DNA from: Pseudisothecium myosuroides
Taxonomy: Eukaryota; Streptophyta; Bryopsida; Hypnales; Lembophyllaceae
Direction of reading: 5' to 3'
Assembly (NCBI GenBank): GCA_951799445.1
Contig: OX637293.1
Span: 12,896,001 to 12,960,000 of the forward strand
Length of the DNA: 64,000 nt
Of the stretch, positions 45,928-57,059 are shown piece by piece (positions within the stretch are counted from its first letter, which is position 1; every line of letters begins with the position of its first letter). A model generated the notes under the pieces. That model searched no databases. It worked only from the letters and a program-made list of their open reading frames with translations, and had not been told where the DNA came from. The position numbers were made by a program, and so were the translations under genes.

Positions 45928-47249
45928 TTTTTTTTTTTTGAACAAATGGAAAATACCATTGCATTAAAATAAGAACCGAAGCACAAAAGCCAAGCCAAGG
46001 CTGGCGAATGAAGAGATAAGAGCAAAAGGACAGACAACAAAAACAAGGAGAGAAGCCGAAACAAAAGGGTCTACGTGAAAGAGCAAATGCTAGGACCCTG
46101 ACTACTCCAAACAATGGTGGAACCACTCCGGAAAGCTAACGTGGGGGATTGGAGCCAAATACTATCGAATTTAGACCAAATAGCTTCACGTCGATGAGGG
46201 TGTTGTCGGGCAGTAATCCGTGCTTTAAGTTGTGCTGCCCTGCCTGAGTCAAGAAGGGCACTCCAAAGCTTGTCCTGTATAAGAGTTGGGGGCCAAATAC
46301 TCCTGGAGAAGACAGTGTTGTTGCGGGCGATCCATATGAGCCATAAGGAGGAACTTCTAAGTAGGGTCCAGATAGTACAGAAGTTGGTGAAGCGACGTGG
46401 AATAGTGGCCCCAAAGACACATTGAGTGGCACTAAATCTATCGTGAGGCCCCAAAATAGGTGTCTCCCCTAGCATGTGATGAAGAATCGACTGAGCATAG
46501 TCCCAAACCTCTTGTGCTCTCAGATAGTTATAGAAACGATGGATGGGGGTTTCTTCAAGTTTCAGTGAGCAGCAATTGCAGTCAGTGTCGATGTCGAGGT
46601 TGATACGAGCTCTCCACGAATGAACGGCAACTGCTTTGTGCCAAACAGACCACATGAAGGCTGCTTCCTTCTGGGATCGTGCCTTATGCCATACGTCCTT
46701 CCAATTGGGGGTAAACGAAGGGGGAAGGTGTCCCGCCCATTTTGACACGATCGTTGTCTTTGGCTGAGTGTTCTGGGTGATAAGAGAGCGACCTATGGAT
46801 GTAGAGTACTCCATGATTGGCAGACCATTGTTCCATTGCCAGCGCCCTGGGTCAAAAGCCAACCCCTGTAAGATGCCATGGAATAATGAGTTTGGGTCTC
46901 GATTCCAGCTCTTCTGTATTTGCAGCACCCTAACCCTTCGAGTGTAGCCATAGTATTCCTCCTCGCCATTGTTGGGCGGAGAAATTGAAAGTATCCTAGA
47001 AGTGTGGCCAACGGTAGTTGTAGTGGTCCCTCTTGGAAGGGAGAACATGTGAGAGCGTGAGCGATGAAGCTCAATGTTGGGTCCACTGACCTGCCAGAGA
47101 AGGTAGATGACAAGTCTTCCCACGACCTGAAGTCATGTAAGTCTAAGTCCCATAGGTCGCCTATGGGCTGGTTTCTTTGACTTAGAGAGAAGAAAAGAAA
47201 AGAATGGAAAATAATACGGTCAAGAAGGGGACGGACAGACGGAGTCACT
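45928..47249 (-). pseudogene. 5'-truncated L1-type LINE: C-terminal reverse-transcriptase tail (zf-RVT)
   Basis: Remnant of a non-LTR retrotransposon ORF2 on the minus strand. The frame from about 47130 to the stop at 46071 reads like the extreme C-terminus of plant L1 ORF2. It has WKDVWHKARSQKEAAFMWSVWH, then CNCC, ETPIHRFYNYLRAQEVWDYA, and further on SSLWLIWIARNNTVF and SGRAAQLKARI. The finger's usual H-x-F-x-x-C has lost its cysteine (Tyr instead). Upstream residues such as IGDLWDLDLHDFRSWEDL lie in another frame (about 47246-47110), so there is at least one frameshift. The 3' UTR ends TTTAATGCAATGG, CCATTTGTTC and a 12-base poly(A), seen as poly(T) at 45928-45939. The insertion lies 27 bp beyond the 1.4 kb inverted-repeat element. 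No target duplication could be fixed. The element is inactive. Confidence 0.88.
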
Positions 47250-47269
47250 GAGGGTAAAGATGATTAGAA

Positions 47270-47498
47270 TTAACCTTTAAACACCTCAATCCTTTTTTGA
47301 AATTTTGCACATTTTTGCTTACATCTTTGTACAAAAATATCATTTATCGGAATTTCATGAATTTGGTCATCAAGGAAGGTTGTCTTTTCTAGATCCAAAT
47401 ATTACATTGGATGAATGAAAAGTTAATTAGACATAATAGTGCCCTAAAACCCTTTGTTTGTCGTTTAGAATATGGACATCGGAGCGCTTCAGGGTTAA
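47270..47498. repeat. TTAA-bounded fragment of repeat family L
   Basis: Starts TTAACCTTTAAACACC and ends CGCTTCAGGGTTAA. It shares several words with 39590-39857. Its right TTAA is also the left TTAA of B10. It may be a short TTAA element or a fragment of one. Confidence 0.4.
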
Positions 47499-48290
47499 CC
47501 CCTAAATGCCCCAAGCACCAAATTCTGGTGTTGACAAAATTATGAAGTTGAATAAAACTTTGCCAAGTTATTATTTTCAGTAGTCCGTATTTTTGAATTT
47601 TTGTTTTTGAAGTCTAGTTTTAGCATCAAAAATCTGATTTTTCAAAATGAATAATCCATTGCACATCTTAATTTTCTAGTGTTGAAAGCCTCAAATATAC
47701 TACACTAAATAGGGGTTTTAAGGGGTTCCATACTAATTAATCAACATTTCATACTATGATAAATATCTACCTTTGTTATACATCAATAGTTATTGAAGTA
47801 TTTGGGGATTGTAGATCATGTTTCAAACATCTACAGTTTTCCACAACAAGTCCCTTTAAATTTTTGGTCTCCTTAATATCCCTATTCAATGTAGATGTTG
47901 GAGAAAAAGTCACATTAGAAATTCATTTAAAATTAATGTAGAGTAGATTTTGAGAAGCTGTAAATTGATTGGAGTTATGCATGTTCTGTCTTTTAACCTC
48001 ATATTTTTTTGGTGACCAATTTCTTAGGTTTAACAAGTAAAAAAGGGATCAAAAGACTTCAAATCACTTTCACGATTGTCTAACCCTCATAATCAAACAT
48101 TATAATCTTTCAATCCATAAGTGATATTGTTTTTGTTTTCTTTTCCCGTATAATCTTTAATATGCCTAGTTTGAATTTGTACGATTATAATTTTAAAAAA
48201 ATTGATAAAACTTATCAAAAATTTGAATTTTGGTTCAATTTACAGTAAATTCCAAGAAGCTCAGAAAAGACTTGGGCATTTAGGGATTAA
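47495..48290. mobile_element. TTAA-family element B10 (796 bp, second subfamily)
   Basis: The left end TTAACCCCTAAATGCCCCAA and the reverse complement of the right end, TTAATCCCTAAATGCCCAAG, give about 20 bp of inverted repeat. The interior differs from the 925 bp subfamily but recurs in reverse at 55016-56157. Its TTGA at 47548-47551 marks the site that is occupied by B11 in that other copy. Confidence 0.82.
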
Positions 48291-48455
48291 ACTTTTTTTT
48301 AACACTATACTAGCCTAAAGCTTGATTTAAAAAAATAACTTAAAAAAATTAAATTTTTTAGAATTTGGCGCAAACTCATAACATTCTCATGATATTGTAC
48401 ACCATCTAAGTTTCCAATTAGGACTTTGAAAATATCTACAATTCATTTCCTATTT

Positions 48456-49255
48456 TAACCCCTAAAGTTCCAAGGCCTTTTTGTCAATCAAAAAACATTC
48501 AAAACTGCCATTTCTATTGCAAAGGGCAAAAAAAAAATTGAAACTGTTTTCTTTGCATATTTAACACTAGAATCTTGCAATAGACTAGTGTAGGAATTGA
48601 AAAAGAAATTTCAAAAACTATAACCCAATAGATTACAAGATATTTGCATTCAAAGTGAAGAAATAAAAGATTTTGCACCTTGCTCAACTAGATTTTTGGC
48701 ATTAAATTTTTTGCAATAATCATTTCTAATTTCTAATTTCTAATATTGAAGAATTGAGTTGAAAGTTTAGGAATTTAAAATAATTATAATTATAATTTTC
48801 ACTCATAAAAAAATTGTTAAGTAGAAGTAGGTTCAAGATTAAAGATAAAACCAAACCGTTAATAACAAGAGATCTTAACCTTGTTGAACTTTTGAACATT
48901 GAATTCAAAAATAAATCCGACAAGTTATTTTTTCAAAAAAATGCTCTAATTGCCTCCTAAATAAGATTGTCCATAACTTTCACATTGCTAGTCCAAATGG
49001 AATGAGTCAAAGCTTTCTATATAGATAAGAATACAACCTATAAAAAATAAATTTTTAAATTTTTTATTTAACATTCTTGTAGGAGAGGTTTGTTGTCTAC
49101 CAAACTAAAATTTGGGCTTTTATACCATAATTTTTTTACTCTTGGGCATTGATTGAAATAAAAATTATATTCCCAAAAGCTAATGTATTTTTCAATCTTC
49201 ACAAAAATTTAGAAAATCACAACAAATATTGAGATAGTACGAGCCTGTAAAAATC
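48456..49255 (+). mobile_element. TTAA-family element B6 (right end missing)
   Basis: Begins TTAACCCCTAAAGTTCCAAG and follows the B body (CTGCCATTTCTATTGCAAAG, CTAGACTAGTG-type block, AAATTGTTAAGTAGAAGTAG). It is lost after GAGCCTGTAAAAATC, before the right terminus. Confidence 0.8.
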
Positions 49256-49341
49256 TACACAAGAGTAGGATGCAATTACAAAAAAAATAACCATGTGTAG
49301 TACAAAAATCTCACTCGAGGAGGAATTAAACTCTGATGATC

Positions 49342-50266
49342 TTAACCCCTAAAGGACCGAGGCCTTTTTTTTTGCCAAAAAACACTCAAAACTGCCATTT
49401 CTATAGCAAAAAGTAAAAAAAATTAAATTAAATTTTTCACATCTAACTGTAGGATCTTACACCTAATTGGTATGACAATATGTGGAAAAAAATTCAGAAT
49501 TTTTGACCGCACAGATTGCAAGATATCTGCATTTAAAGTAGAAAAAACAAGGTTTTCAACACATTGCGGGACCAGATTTTTTGACTTTAAACATTTTTAA
49601 CTTAAAATTTTTTCACTACAACATTTTGAGCTTTAAATCTTTATAGTGGAGAATTGAGTTGAGAGTCTAGGGAAAAAAAATTCAAAAAAATTTAATTATC
49701 ATTCTTAAAAAAATTGTTAAATAGAAGTAGGTACAAGATAGAAGGAAAATCTAAAATATTCATATATTTTAGATGGAATTAAAATGCACTAATCCCAATG
49801 CTGAGATTGTTCTAGCAAGTAAACTAAACCATTACAAAAAAAAAATTTTGAAAAATTACAAAAATTGCATTCCGAATGAACCCTACAAGTTATTTTTTTC
49901 AAGAAGATGCTCTAACTGCCCGAAAAACAAGAATGTCCATAACTTCCTCACAACAAATCCAAATGAAATGAATAAAATCTTTCCAGATAGACAAAAATAT
50001 AATCTACAAGAAAAAAAAAAAAAAAAAATTTAATTCAAAATTTCGCAAAATTGTTTTGCTGCCCCTCGTCCCCACGCATTCCAAGAAATGGCATAACTTC
50101 TTGCTCTCAAAGGTCTCATTTCAAAATTTTTTTTTCCGCCACATACCTCTCTCAATTCTTCATGTTCACAAAAAGTTTCAAAAAATCAGGAGAAAATTTC
50201 AGCCCATAGGTACCTGCCCGAAAACGCATTTGTCCCCCAAAGGGACAACAGGCCTTTAGGGGTTAA
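49342..50266 (+). mobile_element. TTAA-family element B7 (complete, 925 bp)
   Basis: The best plus-oriented reference copy: TTAACCCCTAAAGGACCGAG at the left and GGCCTTTAGGGGTTAA at the right. It has the same length as B2. The terminal match is about 15 bp and the rest of the two ends is asymmetric. No protein-coding frame beyond 86 codons. Confidence 0.9.
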
Positions 50267-50531
50267 GCAAGGTTAGAAAAAAATCTTCTAACTTCAAACA
50301 TTATAATTTTTCAATCTATGCTGCCAAAGTTTCTGAATTTTTTTTTGCATGTTTCTATAGTAGTTTGGTACAAATTTGAATTTCAAAACCAAAAATAAAT
50401 AAGAAAAATTCTTACTGCCCTGAAAACAATATTTTTTTAGCTTTTGATCCAAAATATGCCTCTACCCTCTATAGGTTAACTAAAAAGATACAATGACTGG
50501 ATTTGTTTGGGAATAAATAAAAATGAAGAAC

Positions 50532-51467
50532 TTAACTCCTAAAGGACCAAGCTGTGTTTTTTGGCACATAGCGATTTTGGACAGGTCGCTACAAATGGAA
50601 TTTTTAATTTTTTTCTTAGAAATTTTTATACAACATGGGGAAGGACTTTAATTTTCTTTAAGGGCCAACAATTTTTATAACTTTTGACTACATGGTTAAA
50701 AAGTTATTGTATGGTATGTAGTTTTTTTCCCTCAACCAGGCAATCCGTGGAGATAAAAAAAATTTATCTTTTTTCAAAAACAAAAATTTGAAATTGATTT
50801 TCAAGGTTTTTATATACATGGAAAGCTTTTAATCATTCCATCATGATCAATGAGATGAAAGTCATGAGGACTTTTATATTTCAAGCAGTTATAGATTTTC
50901 TACTCTAAAATGAACTTTGAAGTCCTTTATTTATCTCAATTTCCAATATTTTTGGAAAAAAATAAAATCGTAGGGTGTAGATTATTTATTACAACATTAC
51001 AACCATTGGGATTGGCATTTTTCAATTCCATAACTAAATTCTTGACAATTTAGTATTTTGTACTTCTTTCTACTCACATATTTTTCCCTTTGTATTGTAC
51101 AATTCCAAATGATCTGAAAATTTTCAAGCAGGTAGCCAATTTGCCTTGAAAAATGAATCTAAAGAAGCACCAACATTTTGGACATTTTTTCATATATTCA
51201 AATGTAACCTTGTGAAGTATATTAGCTGCCTTGTTTTTTCTAGTTCCCCCAAAAGAATTTCTGTCAATTCAAATGCTGATATCTTACAATCCGCATAGTA
51301 GAAAATTTCTGAAATTTTTTCCACATCTTTTTGAACTAGCGTACTACAAGGTCCTATTGTTATATGTGTCTAAAAATGTTGTTATTCTAAAATTTGGTAC
51401 TTGTACTAGAATTGGTGGTTTGGAGCATCTTTGGTGAAAACTTAGTCAAGGAACTCTTAGGGATTAA
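50532..51467. mobile_element. TTAA-family element B12 (diverged, 936 bp)
   Basis: Left TTAACTCCTAAAGGACCAAG, right GGAACTCTTAGGGATTAA. The interior keeps family words such as ACATGGAAAGCTTTTAATCATTCC and TGCTGATATCTTACAATCCGC but is strongly diverged, so it is an older copy. Confidence 0.7.
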
Positions 51468-51996
51468 TTTAGCTACTTGTAGGTACAAGTTTTGTTTTGT
51501 TTTTGAAACACGTGTGTTCAAGAAACACACTGCAATGGTTTTCCAATAGGAGGCAAGGCTAATTTCACACAAGGTAAAGAACATGTTGATGCTAAGTATC
51601 AAACTTGTAACCACACTACTTGGTTTGGATACCTCACCACCATCACCCAATAGTTTAGGATCATCTCGGACTGAAGGTACAAATATTTAGAAGAAAAACA
51701 CCACAATATTTTAGAGCAGTGATCTCAAAACTAGTTTATGGAATTTAGTACAAATACTACCTTCAAGACAAACAAGCATCAACTTTGTCTACCTTGAGAG
51801 TGAATAGTATCAAAAAAAAAATGGAAACAAAAGAATTTTGCAAGTTGTGAAGGATTATTGGGAGGACTATTTAATACAAAATTGACTAAATAGATGCTAC
51901 TTTCAATGTGGAGGAAGTTATATATTTTGCAAATTGGCTATCAAATTCTATTGTTTTGGCTATCAAATTCTTGTAGTTTTGGCTAAAATGTCTCTA

Positions 51997-52848
51997 TTAA
52001 CCTTTAAAGGACCATAAGGCCACCACATGGCTTTTGCAACTACATTTGTAGAAATACAAAATGTAAACCTCACTAAAATCCATGAACAATAAAGAGATCT
52101 TAGATGATTTTTCCCGATGAATCCATTGGTACAATCCGATCAAGAAATGATTGCATTAGGGGAGATTTGAGGGCTGCGAGGGGCCGTTTCAGGCTGTTCC
52201 CGCAGCTGGGAACAGTCAAAATTAAAAAATAATTAAAAAAATATAAAAAATATAAAAAATATTTATTTATTTATTTTTTAAAATATTAAAAAATTAATTT
52301 TCTGACGTGGCACTCTCTCGGCCACGTCAGATTCCTGCTCCCAGGCTGTTCCCAGGGCCAGATAACTCGCGGGCTCTTGGAGACCTCAAATCTCCCCTAA
52401 TGAGTGTGCAATTTTTGGTGAATTTTTTGAAAATGGAGAAGGTTGGCAGGGTTGTCACTTCACATTTTCATATCTTTTTTCCACATTTAAAAAGGATTTG
52501 AAATGAAATTCACATCAATATCATGATAATATGTACATGTGGAAAAAAAATAAAGAGTTTTTGGAGCACTTTTGAGCATTCCAATTTCAACATTTGGATT
52601 TCAACATATATAGAAAGTACCGCTTGATCGAACAACTATCATTAGTCTCGTCAACGGTAGCATTTTCTCAAAAATTGTGTGACTTTGTTGATTTTTTTTC
52701 CATAGAAAAGCTACATAAGTCTTTTTTCATTTCAACAGTGATGATCATCAAAATTATTCCACACAAATGAGAAATTATGCTTGTTACAAGAGCTAGTGAA
52801 GAAAACAAGAGCAGCTATACTCAAACACCTTGGTCCTATAGGTGTTAA
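51997..52848. mobile_element. TTAA-family element B13 with a nested MITE
   Basis: The left end TTAACCTTTAAAGGACCATA and the reverse complement of the right end, TTAACACCTATAGGACCAAG, form inverted ends. MITE F (52156-52400) lies inside. Its right TTAA overlaps the TAAAGGCC target reused by two tiny retro-insertions. Confidence 0.6.
52156..52400. mobile_element. MITE F, about 245 bp, TA target
   Basis: Perfect inverted ends: GGGGAGATTTGAGG at the left and CTCAAATCTCCCC at the right. Each is flanked by TA, in a wider CATTA...TAATG context. The interior has a nearly pure A/T core between GGCTGTTCC-containing arms. TA duplication suits a Tc1/mariner (Stowaway-like) origin. Confidence 0.85.
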
Positions 52849-52967
52849 AGGCCTTTTTTTTTTTTTTTTTACACAAATGAAACGGAATTTCATTGCAAGA
52901 AAAGAAGTTTAAAGGCCTTGTTTTTTTTTTGTTTTTTTTTTAAACAAATGAAACGGTAAAGGCCTTG
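52846..52967 (-). mobile_element. Two nested micro LINE insertions at one target
   Basis: TAAAGGCC occurs three times, at 52846, 52910 and 52957; the last two copies extend to TAAAGGCCTTG. Between copies 1 and 2 lie 56 bp (poly(T), then ACACAAATGAAACGGAATTT and more). Between copies 2 and 3 lie 36 bp (T-run, then TAAACAAATGAAACGG). Both inserts are minus-strand LINE 3' tips (CCGTTTCATTTGT plus poly(A)). The second used the same target again. Confidence 0.8.
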
Positions 52968-53539
52968 TTTTCAATTTGGTATTACTGCAAGGATTTTTTT
53001 TTTGGGTAGAAACTCAGTTAATTCCAGCCAGTTTAGGGATCGCTGTTTCAGAGGTGAAATGCTTAACCTTCATAATTATTATTTTCTGGTATCTGCCCCC
53101 TCAACCATGTCGGTGAGTCAAACAGAATATTGTTTTTATTCATGTGGACTTCCAATAAATTAGTGCCAGTATTGAAGCATTCATTTGTCCAACATTTGAT
53201 ACGACAATGGCAGTTATTGCAATGAATCCGTCCTGAAATTCATCTAATTTCAGGGATATTCTTTTCCTCTTTTCCTTCAACCTAGGCATGAGAATAATTC
53301 CTTGGAATAAGACAGTTTGAATATTGTTCCATGCGGAGATGATGTTCACTCCAAAACATTAAGTTTGACTGAATTACTCTTTTCTTCATCCTTGTTTTTC
53401 ATCCATTCGTATGAAAACAGATGATGTCCATCCAACCGGGCCCTGATGACTCCAAAGTCAATACTGTAACTCAATCCATGGTACCTATAGTCAACCAAGC
53501 TGATCTGACTTTACAGTATTATTATGGTTTAACTTATTA

Positions 53540-54940
53540 AGGTGGGGTACCTAAAACCACCATCTTTACACTCTGTACATCTCCAAAAAATCAATATGTA
53601 CTTACGTAAAAGAAACGACAACAATTTCAGAACATCTACCTAAAACACTTTGACCCTTCCCAACTTTTGCATACGGTATCCAAATGTCGCGTTCTTTGGT
53701 GCTTTGGAACCTCCTTTTACTTGCCAACAAGAAAAGATGAAAGTTCGATTTGTCTAATAATAGAACAACTAAGCACAGTAGCAACAAAAAAGTGGTGGTT
53801 TTGGAGGTGCCCACCTTCCACTCATGAAGTGATCGAACCCAAATTGTGCCGGAGACTCCGATCCTCCCGGCCCTCCTCAGTCCCTGCTCGTCGAGTTGAT
53901 CATCATCCGAGCTGCTTGTCTTATTTGCCACATGCGTCTGGTGAGTAGTTGAAAAAGAGCGCCCCATGTGAGAAATCTGATTGCTGATCTTTGACATTCC
54001 AAATAGTAGAATGATTCACACTGTAGGTCCTCGAGTTGGACCTAGCTAGATAGACGACAGTGCAATTTGAAGCAAAAGTCAAGTTGATGGACAAGAGTAG
54101 GGTCAGACATTGCAAGCAGCCAACGGCAACAATCCATGGCGCAATTTCATTGCGGTATATGTGACGGTCACCATTTCCAGGCACTCGTTTTGTCAAAATC
54201 CCAAGCCGATTGGACATGCAACTTGCAGTTCGCAGCATTATTCAGCAAATGAAGTGCGAAAGCCCTGGCTTTGTTCTTGTAGTCTCAAACAGTTTTGACG
54301 GAGGAGTGGGGTCGAGTGCAAGGCGACTATTATGCCGCAGAGGAGCTTAGCTCGAAGGTAGGTACTTCTGAAATCGACACTTGTTGCTACTGTGCCAAGC
54401 CCATTAGAGAAAATCTGGGCCCTCTGGAGGGACCCTGAAATTTACTTCTTTTTTTCCAAAAAAATTAGTTTTTCTCCTATTTCCGTGCAGCAGAAACTGC
54501 AGCAACAGTGGCGCAGAAATCGAAAACTACGAGTAAAAAAAAAAAAATAAAAAAAATAAATAATACCAAAATAAAAAATAAAAAAAAATTGCGATTTCTG
54601 ATCGATTTGGCAAGCAGTCAGCCAAATTAGTCAGCATTTTAATAGCTTGGCTTGTCACTTCGGAGCAGCCCTTCGGAGGGCTGGTTTTTCTCTAATGGTT
54701 ATTATTATTGGACTAATCAAACTCTCATTTGTCCTTGATGGCAAGTGAAAGGAGGTTACCGTTCCAACGTACCAAAGAACGCGACATTTGGATATTGTAT
54801 GCAAAAGCTAGGAAGGGTCAAATTTTTTTTTGGTAGAGGTTTTGAAATTGTTTCTTCCAAATATGTACATATCGATTTTTTGGAGACGTGCATAGAGTGA
54901 TGATGGCGGTTTTAAGGTGTGATTTTGGGTATACCCACCT
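53540..54940. mobile_element. 1.4 kb TA-flanked transposon J with ~230 bp inverted termini
   Basis: The left arm 53540-53770 and the right arm 54695-54940 are inverted copies. They begin AGGTGGGGTACC and AGGTGGGTATACCC, and both hold AAAGAACGCGACATTTGG (left copy on the minus strand) and the TTGGCAAGT / GATGGCAAGT blocks. TA flanks both edges (53538-53539 and 54941-54942). The core 53780-54360 is GC-richer than anything around it and non-repetitive here. MITE G is nested at its right side. A minus-strand ATG frame at 53921-54238 (105 codons) has one hydrophobic segment and no known homology. Confidence 0.8.
54401..54698. mobile_element. MITE G, about 298 bp, nested in element J
   Basis: The left end CCATTAGAGAAAATCTGGGC and the reverse complement of the right end, CCATTAGAGAAAAACCAGCC, are inverted. 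The A/T-only stretch at about 54534-54590 forms its core. The CATTAGRG terminus is like that of MITE F, so the two may share a transposase. Confidence 0.82.
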
Positions 54941-55015
54941 TATTTGGTGTCATCAAGATATGTTTGCTTGAGTAGTGTTGTAGTGAGGTAGATGCTCTCC
55001 AAATTGCAGTGTGTC

Positions 55016-56157
55016 TTAACCACTCAATGTCTATGGGTTTTTTGGAGTTTTTTGGAATTTGCTTTAAATTGAACAAAAAATCAGCATTTTGATAAATTTC
55101 ATCAATTTAAAAAAAAATTGTAATTGTACAAATTCAAACTAGATATGTTAGAAATCACATTGGAAAAGAAATACAACAATATCACTTATGGATTGAAAGA
55201 TTATAATGTTTGATCATAAAGGTGTTAAAATTGTGAAAATGAATTCAAGTCTATCAATCTTCTTTATATATGTAAAATCTAAAATTGAAATCAACAAACA
55301 ATATGAGATTAAAGGACATAACGTGTACAACCACATTTCCAAGAGCACTCAACACTAAAAAATCAAGATTTGCAGTGGCCACCCTTACCCAAATTCTTGA
55401 ATAGAAAATCATGAACATTTATTTTCAAAATCAAATTTGGGTTGCCAAAACTGGACTTCAAAAAAATTTGCCCAAAAAAACCTACAAAAAATAGTAACTT
55501 GATATGGTTTTATTTAACCCCTAAAAGACCAAGTGACTGCTCAACATACACAAGAGATCTTGAGTAGTTACACATAAAGTCCATTGGGGGCGGATGTTCA
55601 CAAAATTTTGGCACAAGGTGAAAACATACAGGTATCTCCCTAGTGGGAATTTATAGTTTTCTCTGATTGGGTGCTTGCCGGATCAAAATTTATGCTACCT
55701 TGAATTTTTTGCAATCTAAGAAGCTTTATAAAAAATTGATGGTCTACATCCAAAATTTGACAAATACGTGACTTATATGATACAAGATGAAAATGTCAAA
55801 AAAATAACCATGTATAGAATAAAAATCTCATTCATCTAGGAAGAGTTAAAGTCCATTGGCCCTATTGGATAAGGTCGGAAAAAAAAACTTTGTCTTCTAA
55901 TTTCAAATGTTATAATCTTTCAGTCTATGCGGTCAAAGTTTCTAGAATTTTTCCCACACATTTCTATAGTAGCCTAGTACAAATTTGTATAGTTGAATTT
56001 TGAAAATTCTTTTTTCAATTTTTTTCTCATTGGCCTAAAAAGTGACAACTTTTCACAATTTCAATGGTTTTGCCCAAAATGTGCCTTGGTCTTTGAGAGG
56101 TTAACTTCAAAATTTTGTCGACACCAAAATATGGTGTCCTAGGCATTTAGAGGTTAA
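55016..56157 (-). mobile_element. TTAA-family element B10b, split by B11
   Basis: Reverse-orientation relative of B10. It starts TTAACCACTCAATGTC and ends CCTAGGCATTTAGAGGTTAA. B10 words ATTATAATGTTTGATCAT and CACCATATTTTGGTGTCGAC appear in the expected reversed order. The body stops at 55517 and resumes at 56101 on either side of B11. Confidence 0.8.
55514..56104. mobile_element. TTAA-family element B11 (591 bp, nested in B10b)
   Basis: The left end TTAACCCCTAAAAGACCAAG and the reverse complement of the right end, TTAACCTCTCAAAGACCAAG, are inverted repeats. It is flanked by TTAA on both sides. Collapsing one TTAA joins GGTTTTAT-TTAA-CTTCAAAATT, which aligns with the reverse complement of B10 (GTTTTAT-TCAA-CTTCATAATT). 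Confidence 0.88.
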
Positions 56158-56380
56158 CCTTATATTGACACAACATCCTAAAAGTATCCAATGGATGATA
56201 GAGAATCTTTCTATGTAAGACAAAAGTATAGATGTTCATCCCTGGAATTTTGTGTGAAAGGGGAGGTCGTATACAATAGTTTGACCTCGAATGAGTGCTC
56301 TTGTTTTTTTAAACAAATGATTCGACGGTATCCAAAAAAATGATTTCTATGATGATCAGCCTGGCATTCGAGGGTTAATA

Positions 56381-56465
56381 AAAGCGCCACTCTCTAAGAT
56401 GCTCATGCTGTACACATGTACACATCTCCTAAATCAACATGTACCTATTTTTAAAGAAACGATTT
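56381..56465. mobile_element. Fragment related to the terminus of element J
   Basis: GCCACTCTCTAAGATGC, TACACATCTCCTAAATCAAC and AAAGAAACGA follow the order of the left arm of J (CCACCATCTTTACAC, TACATCTCC, AAATCAATATGTAC, AAAGAAACGAC). Only the terminus is present. Confidence 0.5.
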
Positions 56466-57000
56466 TGGGTGATTGCAAGAAAGACTTGCCGTTTTTTATC
56501 CTACTTTGGCAAAATTGAGGTTGTCCTCTATTATAACTTTTGAATAATGAACCGAATGCCAAAAACAAAAAACATGTTTTTAGATGTTTTGATTGTAATT
56601 GTACCCCTTATTTTTCAAAAAATTTAAAAAATCATCTTATATTTAAAAGTAAATTTCTCTAATTTGTCACACTTTCAAGTTTAGGGGGTTTGGATACTAT
56701 TGAGTGGCTTAAATTAATGATTTTCAATTGAAATTTCTAGGATATGTTCCTATAGTAGGTAGACATGTTCCTACCAAAGGGCATCTAAAAATACATTATT
56801 TTATGTCTTCTATGTTTGCGCAAATAGGCCTCCCTTGTGCACGCACTTGTGAACAATAGAAATGGTTTTGACCTCATTTTTTTGGTTGAAACTCATCACT
56901 AGAAAGTCCTCTCAAATGGCCAACTCTTAGTTTTTTTTAATAATTATTTTTCCTATTTATTACAAATTAAAACGTTAAAGTATGTATTTTCTAGCCACAA
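56466..57000. mobile_element. TIR element C2 (right end missing)
   Basis: The left end TGGGTGATTGCAAGAAAGAC is complete. The body matches C1 in order (TTGTCACA, GAAATTTCTAGGAT, GGGCATCTAAAAATAC, GCCTCCCTTGTGCACGC). The right end is lost before MITE-A copy A10. Confidence 0.65.
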
Positions 57001-57059
57001 TTCTATGTTCGAGAATATATCCCAAAAAATATATACTTTGACGTTTTCTACAACCATGG

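Noticed and set aside
47154..47175. GCCTATGGGCTGGT as the target duplication of the LINE (compared with GCCTAGGCTGGT at 45911)
   Set aside because: The match is imperfect and the 47.15 kb copy appears to lie within LINE-coding sequence, so it cannot be the flank.
53602..53997. 131-codon minus-strand frame inside element J
   Set aside because: Its C-terminal half is translated from the inverted terminal arm, so it is not taken as a gene. The possible captured fragment is noted as a finding instead.
56315..56345. T-run followed by AAACAAATGATTCG as a further LINE tip
   Set aside because: No flanking duplication could be found and the match to the LINE 3' end is limited to AAACAAATGA.
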